The position numbers and the translations under genes were made by a program. From NCBI RefSeq assembly GCF_938039775.1, contig NZ_CALHTQ010000210.1, forward strand, positions 1-13,282: 13,282 nt of DNA. The letters run 5' to 3'. The DNA is from an uncultured Mogibacterium sp. Lineage in GTDB: Bacteria > Bacillota_A > Clostridia > Peptostreptococcales > Anaerovoracaceae. Of the stretch, positions 1 to 5,812 are shown in pieces. The notes beneath the pieces were generated by a model that searched no databases, was not told where the DNA came from, and worked only from the letters and a program-made list of their open reading frames with translations. Each line of letters begins with the position of its first letter. Position 1 is the stretch's first letter.

Positions 1-705
1 TTTGAGAGACAGGATGATGAAGAAAGTCTTTCAGGAATTGAAGCTGTGCTGAAGAGGCTAGATGAATTAGAAGGAGACTTCCGAGTAAGACTGAGCTCAC
101 TTGAACCTAACGTTGTAGACAAGGAGCATGTTGAACGAATCATCAAGTACAAGAGACTTTGTAGACACCTGCACCTATCTATACAGAGTGGTAGCAACAA
201 TGTTTTGAAGGGTATGAAACGCAGATACACTAGGGATGAATACCTCGCGATTGTCGAGGCTATACGAAGCGTTGATCCGCTATATGGAATCACAACGGAT
301 ATAATAGTTGGATTTCCTGGAGAGACGAAAGAAGACTTTGCGGACACGCTCGACGTAGTTGATAAAGCATCGTTTGGCAGGGTTCATGCATTTAAATTCT
401 CGCCAAGGCAGGGAACTGAGGCTGCAAAGTATAAGGAGACAGTAACGCCGGCAGACAAGACGGCTCGTGTAAATGCGCTAATCGACAGAGCGGAATGCGT
501 CGCACAAGAGTTTCAGAAACGTAACTTTGACGTAGTGCACAGAGTTCTCGTGGAAACTTTTGAAGAAGATTACGCTACAGGATATACATCTAACTATATA
601 AAGGTGTATATTAAGGATAAGGAGCGAAAGTTGACCTCAGGAGAGTTCACGGAGGTCAGGCTCGTCGCTAACTATAAGGAAGGCTGCTTAGCTGAAGTGG
701 TCTAG
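1..705 (+). CDS. mtaB: tRNA t6A37 methylthiotransferase MtaB, 5'-truncated by the window edge
   Basis: The reading frame is open from base 1 to the TAG at 703-705, so this is the last 234 residues of a protein that begins upstream. MtaB is a radical-SAM enzyme that adds a methylthio group to t6A at position 37 of tRNAs reading ANN codons. Visible family features are the RLSSLEP motif, HLHLSIQSGSNNVLKGM, ITTDIIVGFPGET and FSPRQGT, all in the second half of the radical-SAM barrel. A C-terminal TRAM-like RNA-binding domain follows (about the last 60 residues, including GYTSNYIKVYI). The N-terminal methylthiotransferase domain and the CxxxCxxC cluster motif lie outside the window. RLSSLEP and the FSPRQGT context favour MtaB over MiaB or RimO. 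The next gene starts 14 nt downstream, so they are probably co-transcribed. A GTG at 46 could be mistaken for a start but is internal. Confidence 0.88.
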   Translation, partial: FERQDDEESLSGIEAVLKRLDELEGDFRVRLSSLEPNVVDKEHVERIIKYKRLCRHLHLSIQSGSNNVLKGMKRRYTRDEYLAIVEAIRSVDPLYGITTDIIVGFPGETKEDFADTLDVVDKASFGRVHAFKFSPRQGTEAAKYKETVTPADKTARVNALIDRAECVAQEFQKRNFDVVHRVLVETFEEDYATGYTSNYIKVYIKDKERKLTSGEFTEVRLVANYKEGCLAEVV

Positions 706-719
706 AAAGGAGGAGTCAT

Positions 720-1061
720 ATGGAAGATTGCATTTTCTGCAAGCTTGCAAAAGGTGAAATACCTACGGATATGGTTTACGAGGATGACCTGGTTTCTGTT
801 TTTCGTGATGCTGCTCCAGAGGCACCTGTACATGTTCTAATGGTTCCTAAGAAGCACGTTGCATCTCTTAATGATTTAGAAGATGCAGACAGAGAGCTTA
901 TGGGACACATGATGCTCAAAATCAAGGATATCGCAGCTCAGGAAGGCTTGGATAATGGGTTCAGAACCGTTATCAATACCGGAGAGGACGGACAGCAGAC
1001 CGTACACCATCTGCACATCCATATTCTTGGACGCAGAAAGATGACTTGGCCACCGGGCTAA
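720..1061 (+). CDS. HIT-family (Hint/PKCI-type) nucleotide phosphoramidase/hydrolase
   Basis: A 113-residue protein of normal length for a bacterial Hint-type HIT protein, a purine-nucleoside phosphoramidase acting in the cytoplasm. The histidine triad is H97-L-H99-I-H101, with H99 the expected nucleophile, followed by the Hint-type ending MTWPPG. C4 and C7 at the N terminus (CIFCK), with H46, fit the zinc site seen in many bacterial members. VINTGEDGQQTVHH is the usual approach to the active site. The glycine pair normally following the triad (LGGR) reads L-G-R-R here (R105), a mild departure. The start is supported by AAAGGAGG about 9 nt upstream of ATG 720. mtaB next to a HIT gene is a familiar Firmicutes pairing, usually downstream of dnaJ-prmA-rsmE. 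A strong terminator follows at 1097-1126. The physiological substrate is unknown. Confidence 0.93.
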   Translation: MEDCIFCKLAKGEIPTDMVYEDDLVSVFRDAAPEAPVHVLMVPKKHVASLNDLEDADRELMGHMMLKIKDIAAQEGLDNGFRTVINTGEDGQQTVHHLHIHILGRRKMTWPPG

Positions 1062-1096
1062 AGACAATAGAAAAGCAAGTATAGAGTGAGATAAAA

Positions 1097-1126
1097 ATAA
1101 GCGGAAGGCAGATGCCTTCCGCTTAT
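1097..1126. terminator. Bidirectional intrinsic terminator between the HIT gene and dfx
   Basis: A perfect inverted repeat pairs 1097-1110 with 1113-1126 (core GCGGAAGGC/GCCTTCCGC); with a realistic 4-nt loop the stem has 13 bp. On the minus strand the stem runs directly into TTATTTTTAT, a good U-tract for ending dfx. On the plus strand the downstream sequence is only moderately T-rich (ATGCTATTCTTAATATT). It sits between convergent genes, so it most likely serves both. Confidence 0.85.
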
Positions 1127-1182
1127 GCTATTCTTAATATTAGTAATGAAGTCTATTTAATAATGGTAATTTCAGATAAATG

Positions 1183-1207
1183 AAACTCGTAATTAAATTA
1201 TGAGTTT
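1183..1207. repeat. AT-rich inverted repeat just downstream of dfx
   Basis: AAACTCGTAATT (1183-1194) pairs with AATTATGAGTTT (1196-1207) across a single base, with one G-T wobble; in RNA the loop would open to about 7 nt. It lies 49 nt past the dfx stop and has no clean T-tract, so it may be a weak first terminator, an mRNA 3'-end stabiliser, or chance in AT-rich DNA. The remaining non-coding sequence between 1127 and 1255 shows nothing else recognisable. Confidence 0.35.
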
Positions 1208-1255
1208 ATTATCACAATATGTGTTTGGTGGTATTCCCTCCAGATTAAACGATGA

Positions 1256-1636
1256 TTAGTTTAGCTCGTTAACCCAGAAGCCGTGGATATTACAATACTC
1301 GTACGCTGCTACAACTTTTTCTCCGTCCTGGATGGCAAATGTTGCAACAGGCTCTCCATCAACCTTTAGAGCTTTTCTTTGGAACCCTAGATTAGTTTCA
1401 AGAATTATGAACTGAATATGATGCTCCTCTGTCATAGGGTGAAGTGTGCTACCAACAGTAACCTTAACGAGATTGCCGTCACACTCAACTACAGGAACGT
1501 GCTTTTCAGTAGCAGAATCAGCGGTCTTTGGCACAAGTTCTTCCATATCCTCGCCACAACATGCGAGAACTCCACCATCATCGAATACTTTTCCCACGAT
1601 AGTACCACAACTTTTACTTTTATATAGCTTCTTCAT
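1256..1636 (-). CDS. dfx: Desulfoferrodoxin-type superoxide reductase with an altered N-terminal iron site
   Basis: A 126-residue cytoplasmic protein, full length for the family, that reduces superoxide to hydrogen peroxide in anaerobes. The C-terminal neelaredoxin domain (from about residue 40) has the expected catalytic iron ligands: H46 in TEKHVP, H66 and H72 in LHPMTEEHH, and C115 and H118 in YCNIHG. E44 and K45 match the conserved Glu/Lys next to the active site. The N-terminal desulforedoxin domain has C10 and C26-C27 but reads Y-K-S-K-S-C-G where the family has Y-K-C-x-x-C-G. The first of its four Cys ligands is therefore Ser7 (AGT, one base from TGT). The start is supported by AAAGGAGAA about 9 nt upstream of the ATG. 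It is transcribed away from the ribosomal operon as a single gene. Family assignment is firm; whether the second iron centre assembles is uncertain. Confidence 0.93.
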   Translation of the reverse strand: MKKLYKSKSCGTIVGKVFDDGGVLACCGEDMEELVPKTADSATEKHVPVVECDGNLVKVTVGSTLHPMTEEHHIQFIILETNLGFQRKALKVDGEPVATFAIQDGEKVVAAYEYCNIHGFWVNELN

Positions 1637-1687
1637 TTTGTTAATTCTCCTTTCAGATATGCTTACAACCCAATATCTTATAAATGA

Positions 1688-1696
1688 ATTGTATCA
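1688..1696 (-). promoter_or_regulatory. Candidate extended -10 promoter for dfx
   Basis: Read on the minus strand this is TGATACAAT, an extended -10 (TGnTACAAT), about 52-60 bases upstream of the dfx start codon. No good -35 is seen at the right distance, which extended -10 promoters can tolerate. No obvious operator (for example a PerR-type box) was recognised nearby. Confidence 0.35.
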
Positions 1697-1720
1697 TATA
1701 TAAAGTAAAATAGTATCGAT

Positions 1721-2047
1721 GTTAGAATCAAATACATATAGAAACATAAAATAGTAAATTCTGACTGAGATGGATTAATAGCTTCGGATCTGCATTGTCA
1801 AAATATGAAAAATTTGTATTTTTTATGTATTTTTGAGAAAACACGAATAAATTTTCTGTTGGTAAAATGACATTCCGATACACGCAAATTCACAAATAAT
1901 CATGAAATTTATTTAAAAAACATAAAAAAACGAATAGTTTTTGATGAAATAACAACACATAGGAAACGCGTGTGAACGTGTTAGAGTGAATCATGCTGTA
2001 CCACTTGAAAACACTGTAGTCAGTTCCGCAAAAAGTGCAAAAAAGCC
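1721..2047. other. AT-rich non-coding region upstream of the S10 operon promoter
   Basis: No gene is supported here. 1801-1950 is very AT-rich, with T- and A-runs (around 1812-1833 and 1913-1930). A possible weak promoter-like pair lies at 1795-1800 (TTGTCA) and 1817-1822 (TATTTT), 16 nt apart. Short hairpin potential exists around 1954-1982 (AACAC/GTGTT flanking ACGCGT). The A-tracts could act as curved DNA or an upstream element for the strong promoter at 2048-2076, but they are far from it (about 100 nt or more), so this is speculative. Confidence 0.4.
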
Positions 2048-2076
2048 TTGCAATGCAAAATTACGCCATGTATAAT
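2048..2076 (+). promoter_or_regulatory. Main sigma-A promoter of the S10-spc operon
   Basis: TTGCAA (2048-2053) and a perfect TATAAT (2071-2076) are separated by exactly 17 nt. Transcription would start near 2082-2084, giving a 5' leader of about 224 nt before rpsJ. No promoter of comparable quality was noticed downstream inside the operon, so this one probably drives all the ribosomal genes, secY and adk. Confidence 0.8.
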
Positions 2077-2082
2077 TTAAAA

Positions 2083-2306
2083 GCTTGTTTAAGGCGATGA
2101 AGCAGGAAGTTGCTGAGCTATCAGGTAATTCCTGCCGAGAATTGTCCTCGCTAGACGAGGGCGAGGGGGTTCGCCATTTTTGATTTGTGTAAACCCTCAG
2201 GAAACGCACGAAAGAGTGTAAGAGTTGAGGCGTAGCAAGTAAAAAACGGGCGAAGTCCTGTACAAGCATAGCGAAAACAGTACAAAACAAACAGGAGGAA
2301 CTACTA
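2083..2306 (+). promoter_or_regulatory. Structured 5' leader of the S10 operon, possible ribosomal-protein attenuator
   Basis: The leader carries several complementary segments. P2: GCAGGAA (2102-2108) with TTCCTGC (2129-2135), capped by CTGA/TCAG (2113-2116/2121-2124) around loop GCTA. P3: 2142-2150 with 2156-2164, 9 bp including two wobbles, loop CTAGA. P1: GGCGA (2093-2097) with TCGCC (2171-2175), which would close a three-way junction around P2 and P3. A competing hairpin, GGCGA (2160-2164) with TCGCC (2171-2175), is followed by A and five T (2177-2181) and looks like a small terminator. It cannot coexist with P1 or P3. A third GGCGAA (2249-2254) can also pair with TTCGCC (2170-2175). A downstream element pairs CCTCA (2195-2199) with TGAGG (2226-2230). 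Pairings are seen directly; the switch role is inferred. Confidence 0.5.
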
Positions 2307-2618
2307 ATGAGCGAACTACAGAAAATCAGAATCAGACTGAAGGCTTATGACCATGCCCTATTGGATAAGTCAGCAGCAAAGATTGTTGAGACTGCTGAGA
2401 GAACAGGCGCTACTGTATCTGGCCCTATTCCGCTTCCAACAGAGAAGGAAGTCGTAACAATCATCAGGGCTGTCCACAAGTATAAGGACAGCAGAGAGCA
2501 GTTTGAGCAGAGAACTCACAAGCGTCTTATCGACATCACAAATGCTTCGACTAAGACAACAGACGCTCTTGCTAAGCTCGACATGCCAGCAGGCATTGAC
2601 ATCGAAATCAAGCTCTAA
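2307..2618 (+). CDS. rpsJ: 30S ribosomal protein S10 (uS10)
   Basis: A 103-residue protein, normal for the family. S10 sits in the head of the small subunit; free S10 (NusE) also joins NusB in transcription antitermination. Conserved segments include [17 protein letters not shown] near the N terminus, GPIPLPTEK in the middle, and the THKRLIDI segment of the extended loop before the last strand. The ATG at 2307 is preceded by AGGAGGAA (2293-2300). It is the first gene of the operon, after a long structured leader, and is separated from rplC by an unusually long gap of 80 nt. In many Firmicutes rpsJ follows rpsL-rpsG-fusA-tuf, but those genes are absent immediately upstream here, so the S10 operon has its own promoter and location. 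Confidence 0.98.
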   Translation: MSELQKIRIRLKAYDHALLDKSAAKIVETAERTGATVSGPIPLPTEKEVVTIIRAVHKYKDSREQFEQRTHKRLIDITNASTKTTDALAKLDMPAGIDIEIKL

Positions 2619-2698
2619 GCTAGATTTTAGAAAGATCGCATGAGAGGGCAATCCGGCCAAACCAGGGCGATCCGCTGTAAGACACTAGGAGGAGAATT
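2619..2698 (+). promoter_or_regulatory. Structured rpsJ-rplC intergenic spacer
   Basis: At 80 nt this is the longest gap inside the operon. GATCGC (2634-2639) is the exact reverse complement of GCGATC (2667-2672) and could form a 6-bp stem. It also holds an imperfect direct repeat, GGGCAATCCGGC (2646-2657) and GGGCGATCCGCT (2665-2676). There is no T-tract, so it is not a terminator. A translational control or processing site for rplC is possible. The rplC ribosome binding site AGGAGGAG follows at 2687-2694. Confidence 0.35.
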
Positions 2699-3334
2699 AT
2701 GAAAACACTTTTAGGCAAGAAGATCGGCATGACACAGATCTTCAATGAGAACGGTGCTGTAGTACCAGTTACCGTAATCGAAGCCGGACCTGAGGTAGTA
2801 ACACAGGTTAAGACAGTAGAGACCGACGGCTACAATGCTGTACAGGTTGGCTACGAGGAGCAGAAGGCACACAGACTCAACAAGCCAGAGACTGGACACT
2901 TTGAGAAGTGTGGCGTAACTCCTAAGAAGCACCTCGCTGAGTTCAGAATCGAAGATGGCGAAACTTACGAGGTAGGACAGGAAATCACAGTTGCTGATTT
3001 CGAAGAGGGAATGAAACTTGATGTTACTGGTGTTTCCAAGGGTAAAGGAACACAGGGTAACATCAAGAGACACGGACACCGCAGAGGACCTATGACTCAC
3101 GGTTCCAAGCATAAGAGACTTGCAGGTGCTCTTGCTGCTGGTACATACCCATCAAGAGTCTTCAAGGGCAACAAAGCCCCAGGAAGAATGGGTAGAGACA
3201 CAGTTACAGTACAGAACATCGTTCTCGTAAAGGTTATTGCTGACCGCAACCTACTTCTCGTTAAGGGTGCTGTTCCTGGAAAGAAGGGCGGACTCCTTAA
3301 GATTAAGGGAGCGGTAAAAGGACAGGATAAATAA
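2699..3334 (+). CDS. rplC: 50S ribosomal protein L3 (uL3)
   Basis: A 211-residue protein of normal length; an early assembly protein whose long central loop reaches the peptidyl transferase centre. The N terminus MKTLLGKKIGMTQIFNENG, the IKRHGHRRGPMTHGS segment (residues 122-136), PSRVFKG (151-157) and PGRMG (161-165) are family hallmarks. The inner loop departs from the usual form: residues 143-146 read G-A-L-A where most bacteria have G-S-x-G, and 159-162 read K-A-P-G where K-M-P-G is common. These residues lie near the region where oxazolidinone and pleuromutilin resistance changes occur in other bacteria. The protein is otherwise intact, in frame and in its normal place, so a functional L3 with a lineage-specific loop is the simplest reading. 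Confidence 0.98.
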   Translation: MKTLLGKKIGMTQIFNENGAVVPVTVIEAGPEVVTQVKTVETDGYNAVQVGYEEQKAHRLNKPETGHFEKCGVTPKKHLAEFRIEDGETYEVGQEITVADFEEGMKLDVTGVSKGKGTQGNIKRHGHRRGPMTHGSKHKRLAGALAAGTYPSRVFKGNKAPGRMGRDTVTVQNIVLVKVIADRNLLLVKGAVPGKKGGLLKIKGAVKGQDK

Positions 3335-3357
3335 GAGGCAGAAAGGAGGAATCACTA

Positions 3358-3981
3358 ATGGCAAAAGTAAAGATGCTTAATATGGCCGGTGCTGAGGTTG
3401 GCGAGATCACATTGAATGATGAAATCTTTGGAATCGAACCAAACGAAATCGCAGTACAGACTGTAATCAAGAATTACTTGGCAAACCAGAGACAGGGAAC
3501 CCAATCTGCCAAGACAAGAAGTGAAGTAAGAGGAGGCGGACGCAAGCCTTTCAGACAGAAGGGAACAGGCCGTCACAGACAGGGAAGCACAACAGATCCT
3601 ACACAGGTAGGTGGTGGAATTGTTTTCGCACCAAAGCCAAGAGACTACAGATATGCAGTTCCTAAGAAGGTAAAGAGACTTGCTCTTAAGTCCGCACTTT
3701 CGGCTAAGGTTGCTGATAAGGAAATCATCGTGCTCGACGAGCTAAAGTTCGCTGAGCCAAAGACTAAGGAAATGGTTAAGGTTCTCGAGAATATCAAGGC
3801 TGACAAGAAGGCCCTCATCGTAATGGATGAGAAGGACGAGAACGTTGTTAGATCTGCTTCTAACATTCAGGGTGTGAGAACTGCACTTGTAAGCACAATG
3901 AATGTATATGAGATTATCAATCATTACAGCCTCGTGCTCACTAAGGCAGCAGCTGAGAGAATTGAGGAGGTATACGCATAA
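3358..3981 (+). CDS. rplD: 50S ribosomal protein L4 (uL4)
   Basis: A 207-residue protein of normal length. L4 binds 23S rRNA domain I and its extended loop (about residues 44-98) lines the nascent peptide exit tunnel; in several bacteria it also represses the S10 operon. The loop starts canonically with [15 protein letters not shown] (58-72). It then reads [15 protein letters not shown] (73-87), where most bacteria have A-R-Q-G-S-x-R-x-P-x-W-x-G-G-G. The loop Trp is thus replaced by Gln83 and a basic residue by Thr79. The globular domain is normal ([31 protein letters not shown]). AAAGGAGGA (3342-3350) precedes the ATG. Its stop overlaps the rplW start by one base. As the classic autoregulator, L4 is a reasonable candidate ligand for the rpsJ leader, but nothing in the sequence proves that. 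Confidence 0.97.
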   Translation: MAKVKMLNMAGAEVGEITLNDEIFGIEPNEIAVQTVIKNYLANQRQGTQSAKTRSEVRGGGRKPFRQKGTGRHRQGSTTDPTQVGGGIVFAPKPRDYRYAVPKKVKRLALKSALSAKVADKEIIVLDELKFAEPKTKEMVKVLENIKADKKALIVMDEKDENVVRSASNIQGVRTALVSTMNVYEIINHYSLVLTKAAAERIEEVYA

Positions 3982-4271
3982 TGAAGAGCGGTTACGACGT
4001 AATACTTAAGCCTATCATCACCGAGCAGAGCATGGACATGTCGGCTGACAAGAAGTATGTTTTCAAGGTTGCTGATACAGCTAACAAGACCGAAGTTAGA
4101 CAGGCTATCGAAGAAATTTTCGGAGTTGATGTTGCTAAGGTTAATATCATGAACGTTAATGGAAAAGTTAAGAGAATGGGAAGAACAGTAGGAAGAACAG
4201 CTTCTTATAAGAAAGCAATCGTTACTCTCACTGCAGATAGCAAAGAGATCGAAATCTTCCAGGGACTGTAA
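3981..4271 (+). CDS. rplW: 50S ribosomal protein L23 (uL23)
   Basis: A 96-residue protein matching the bacterial L23 family (usual length 95-100). It sits at the polypeptide exit, where trigger factor, SRP and SecY dock. The N terminus [13 protein letters not shown] holds Glu15, which aligns with the trigger-factor docking Glu of E. coli L23 (Glu18). [20 protein letters not shown] and [14 protein letters not shown] are typical of the core, and [12 protein letters not shown] follows. The ATG lies in TAATG, overlapping the rplD stop by one base. Its ribosome binding site GAGGAGGT is inside the end of rplD, so translation is probably coupled to L4. No unusual feature was found. Confidence 0.98.
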   Translation: MKSGYDVILKPIITEQSMDMSADKKYVFKVADTANKTEVRQAIEEIFGVDVAKVNIMNVNGKVKRMGRTVGRTASYKKAIVTLTADSKEIEIFQGL

Positions 4272-4287
4272 ATAGGAGGAGTAAATA

Positions 4288-5121
4288 ATGGGAATTAAGA
4301 AGTATAATCCAACCACTCCTGGTCTGAGAGGCATGACTGTTTCGACTTTCGAGGAGATAACAGCTAACAAGCCAGAAAAATCCCTTACAAAAACTCTGAA
4401 GAAGCATTCAGGAAGAAATGTAAGAGGTAAGATCACCGTTAGACATAGAGGTGGCGGATACAGACCTAAGTACAGAATTATCGACTTTAAGAGAACTAAG
4501 GACGGTATTCCAGCAACAGTTAAGACTATCGAGTACGACCCAAATAGAACAGCAAACATTGCTCTTCTAGTGTACGCAGACGGAGAGAAGAGATACATCG
4601 TTGCTCCTAACAAGCTACACGTTGGAGACGTAGTTGTATCTGGTCCAGATTCGGATATCAAGGTAGGAAACGCACTGCCAATCGCGAATATCCCAGTAGG
4701 TACAATCATTCACAACATCGAGCTAAAGCCTGGAAAGGGTGCTCAGCTAGTTAGATCAGCTGGTAACGGTGCTCAGCTTATGGCTAAAGAAGGCAACTAT
4801 GCTCAGGTAAGGCTACCATCCGGCGAAGTTAGAATGGTAAGAATCAACTGCAGAGCTACAATCGGAGAAGTTGGTAACATTGACCATGCTAACATCCAGA
4901 TTGGTAAGGCTGGTAGAAAGAGACACATGGGATGGAGACCTACAGTAAGAGGTTCCGTAATGAACCCTAACGATCACCCACACGGCGGTGGTGAAGGTAG
5001 AGCGCCAGTTGGACGTAAGAGCCCAGTTACACCTTGGGGTAAACCAACTCTTGGTTACAAGACACGTAACAAGCACAAGGATTCCAACAAGTACATCGTT
5101 AGAAGAAGAAATGCTAAATAA
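4288..5121 (+). CDS. rplB: 50S ribosomal protein L2 (uL2)
   Basis: A 277-residue protein, standard length. L2 is one of the most conserved ribosomal proteins; it contacts 23S rRNA near the peptidyl transferase centre and helps join the subunits. The N-terminal OB-fold part has [20 protein letters not shown] (40-59), and the SH3-like part has [14 protein letters not shown] (169-182). The C-terminal signature [14 protein letters not shown] (225-238) carries the His residues of the loop corresponding to E. coli His229. [17 protein letters not shown] and the basic tail IVRRRN are also typical. AGGAGG sits about 9 nt before the ATG, with a 16-nt gap from rplW. Nothing odd was seen. Confidence 0.99.
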   Translation: MGIKKYNPTTPGLRGMTVSTFEEITANKPEKSLTKTLKKHSGRNVRGKITVRHRGGGYRPKYRIIDFKRTKDGIPATVKTIEYDPNRTANIALLVYADGEKRYIVAPNKLHVGDVVVSGPDSDIKVGNALPIANIPVGTIIHNIELKPGKGAQLVRSAGNGAQLMAKEGNYAQVRLPSGEVRMVRINCRATIGEVGNIDHANIQIGKAGRKRHMGWRPTVRGSVMNPNDHPHGGGEGRAPVGRKSPVTPWGKPTLGYKTRNKHKDSNKYIVRRRNAK

Positions 5122-5135
5122 GAAAGGAGCATATA

Positions 5136-5405
5136 ATGGGAAGATCGCTTAAAAAGGGCCCTTTCGTCGAAAAGAAACTCATCAAGAGAATCGAAGCGAT
5201 GAACGAGTCTAATGAAAAAAGTGTAATCAAGACATGGTCGAGACCATCGACGATTTTTCCTCAGATGGTTGGACATACGATCGCTGTTCACGACGGTCGT
5301 AAGCATGTTCCTGTATACATCACAGAAGATATGGTAGGTCACAGACTTGGAGAGTTCGCTCCAACTAGAACTTACAAGGGTCACGCTGGTGACAAGGCGA
5401 AATAA
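5136..5405 (+). CDS. rpsS: 30S ribosomal protein S19 (uS19)
   Basis: An 89-residue protein, close to the usual 91-93. S19 lies in the head of the 30S subunit near the A-site finger, paired with S13. The start [15 protein letters not shown], the [20 protein letters not shown] block and the ending [18 protein letters not shown] are family hallmarks. The ATG is preceded by AAAGGAG, 14 nt after the rplB stop. Acidic residues in MNESNEK replace the more basic linker found in some relatives, a small variation. Confidence 0.98.
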   Translation: MGRSLKKGPFVEKKLIKRIEAMNESNEKSVIKTWSRPSTIFPQMVGHTIAVHDGRKHVPVYITEDMVGHRLGEFAPTRTYKGHAGDKAK

Positions 5406-5422
5406 AGAAAGGAGAAGCTGAT

Positions 5423-5812
5423 ATGGAAGCAAAAGCACTTGCTAAATATGTAAGAATGTCTCCTAGCAAACTAAAGCCTGTTACTGACCTAGTAAGAGGA
5501 AAAGATTTGAACGAGGCATTAACAATACTCAAGTTCACACCTGGAAAGGGTGCAGAGCTTGTAGAGAAGGTTGTTCAGTCCGCAGCAGCAAACGCTGAAA
5601 ACAACTTTGACATGAACCGTGATGAGCTATACATTGCAGAAGTTTATGCAAACCAGGGTCCTACTATGAAGAGATTCAGAGCAGGAGCTCAGGGTAGAGC
5701 ATCAATGATCCTCAAGAGAACAAGCCACATTGGCGTAACTCTCAAGGAGAGAGAAGCTGCTTCGGCAGTAGAAACAGTAGAAGGAGGTCAGCCAGATGGG
5801 TCAGAAGGTTAA
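5423..5812 (+). CDS. rplV: 50S ribosomal protein L22 (uL22)
   Basis: A 129-residue protein, somewhat longer than the usual 110-115 because of a C-terminal tail. L22 touches all six 23S rRNA domains and its beta-hairpin lines the exit tunnel. The core is clear: [56 protein letters not shown], and [10 protein letters not shown]. The hairpin tip reads F-R-A-G-A-Q-G-R-A (85-93), where most relatives have F-R-P-R-A-x-G-R-A, so Pro-Arg has become Ala-Gly. The acidic tail ending [11 protein letters not shown] is partly a consequence of the gene overlap: its EGG codons form the AAGGAGGT ribosome binding site (5781-5788) of rpsC, which starts 17 nt before this stop. Translation of rpsC is therefore likely coupled to rplV. 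Confidence 0.97.
   Translation: MEAKALAKYVRMSPSKLKPVTDLVRGKDLNEALTILKFTPGKGAELVEKVVQSAAANAENNFDMNRDELYIAEVYANQGPTMKRFRAGAQGRASMILKRTSHIGVTLKEREAASAVETVEGGQPDGSEG

Noticed and set aside
1446..1703. Plus-strand open frames opposite dfx
   Set aside because: dfx is strongly supported on the minus strand with a good ribosome binding site; the plus-strand frames have low-complexity composition and no initiation signal.
1801..1950. AT-rich stretch as a replication origin, attachment site or horizontally acquired remnant
   Set aside because: No DnaA-box cluster, iterons, tRNA, integrase or flanking repeats were found; AT-rich intergenic DNA is normal for such genomes.
1991..2290. 99-codon minus-strand frame across the rpsJ promoter and leader
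   Set aside because: It is read through the promoter and structured leader, shows no family resemblance and no ribosome binding site; the paired elements explain the sequence better.
3924..4709. Long open frame on the minus strand (261 codons)
   Set aside because: It lies antisense to rplD, rplW and rplB, which are unmistakable; the encoded peptide resembles no family, and no ribosome binding site or promoter supports it. Other minus-strand frames across the operon are the same kind of shadow.
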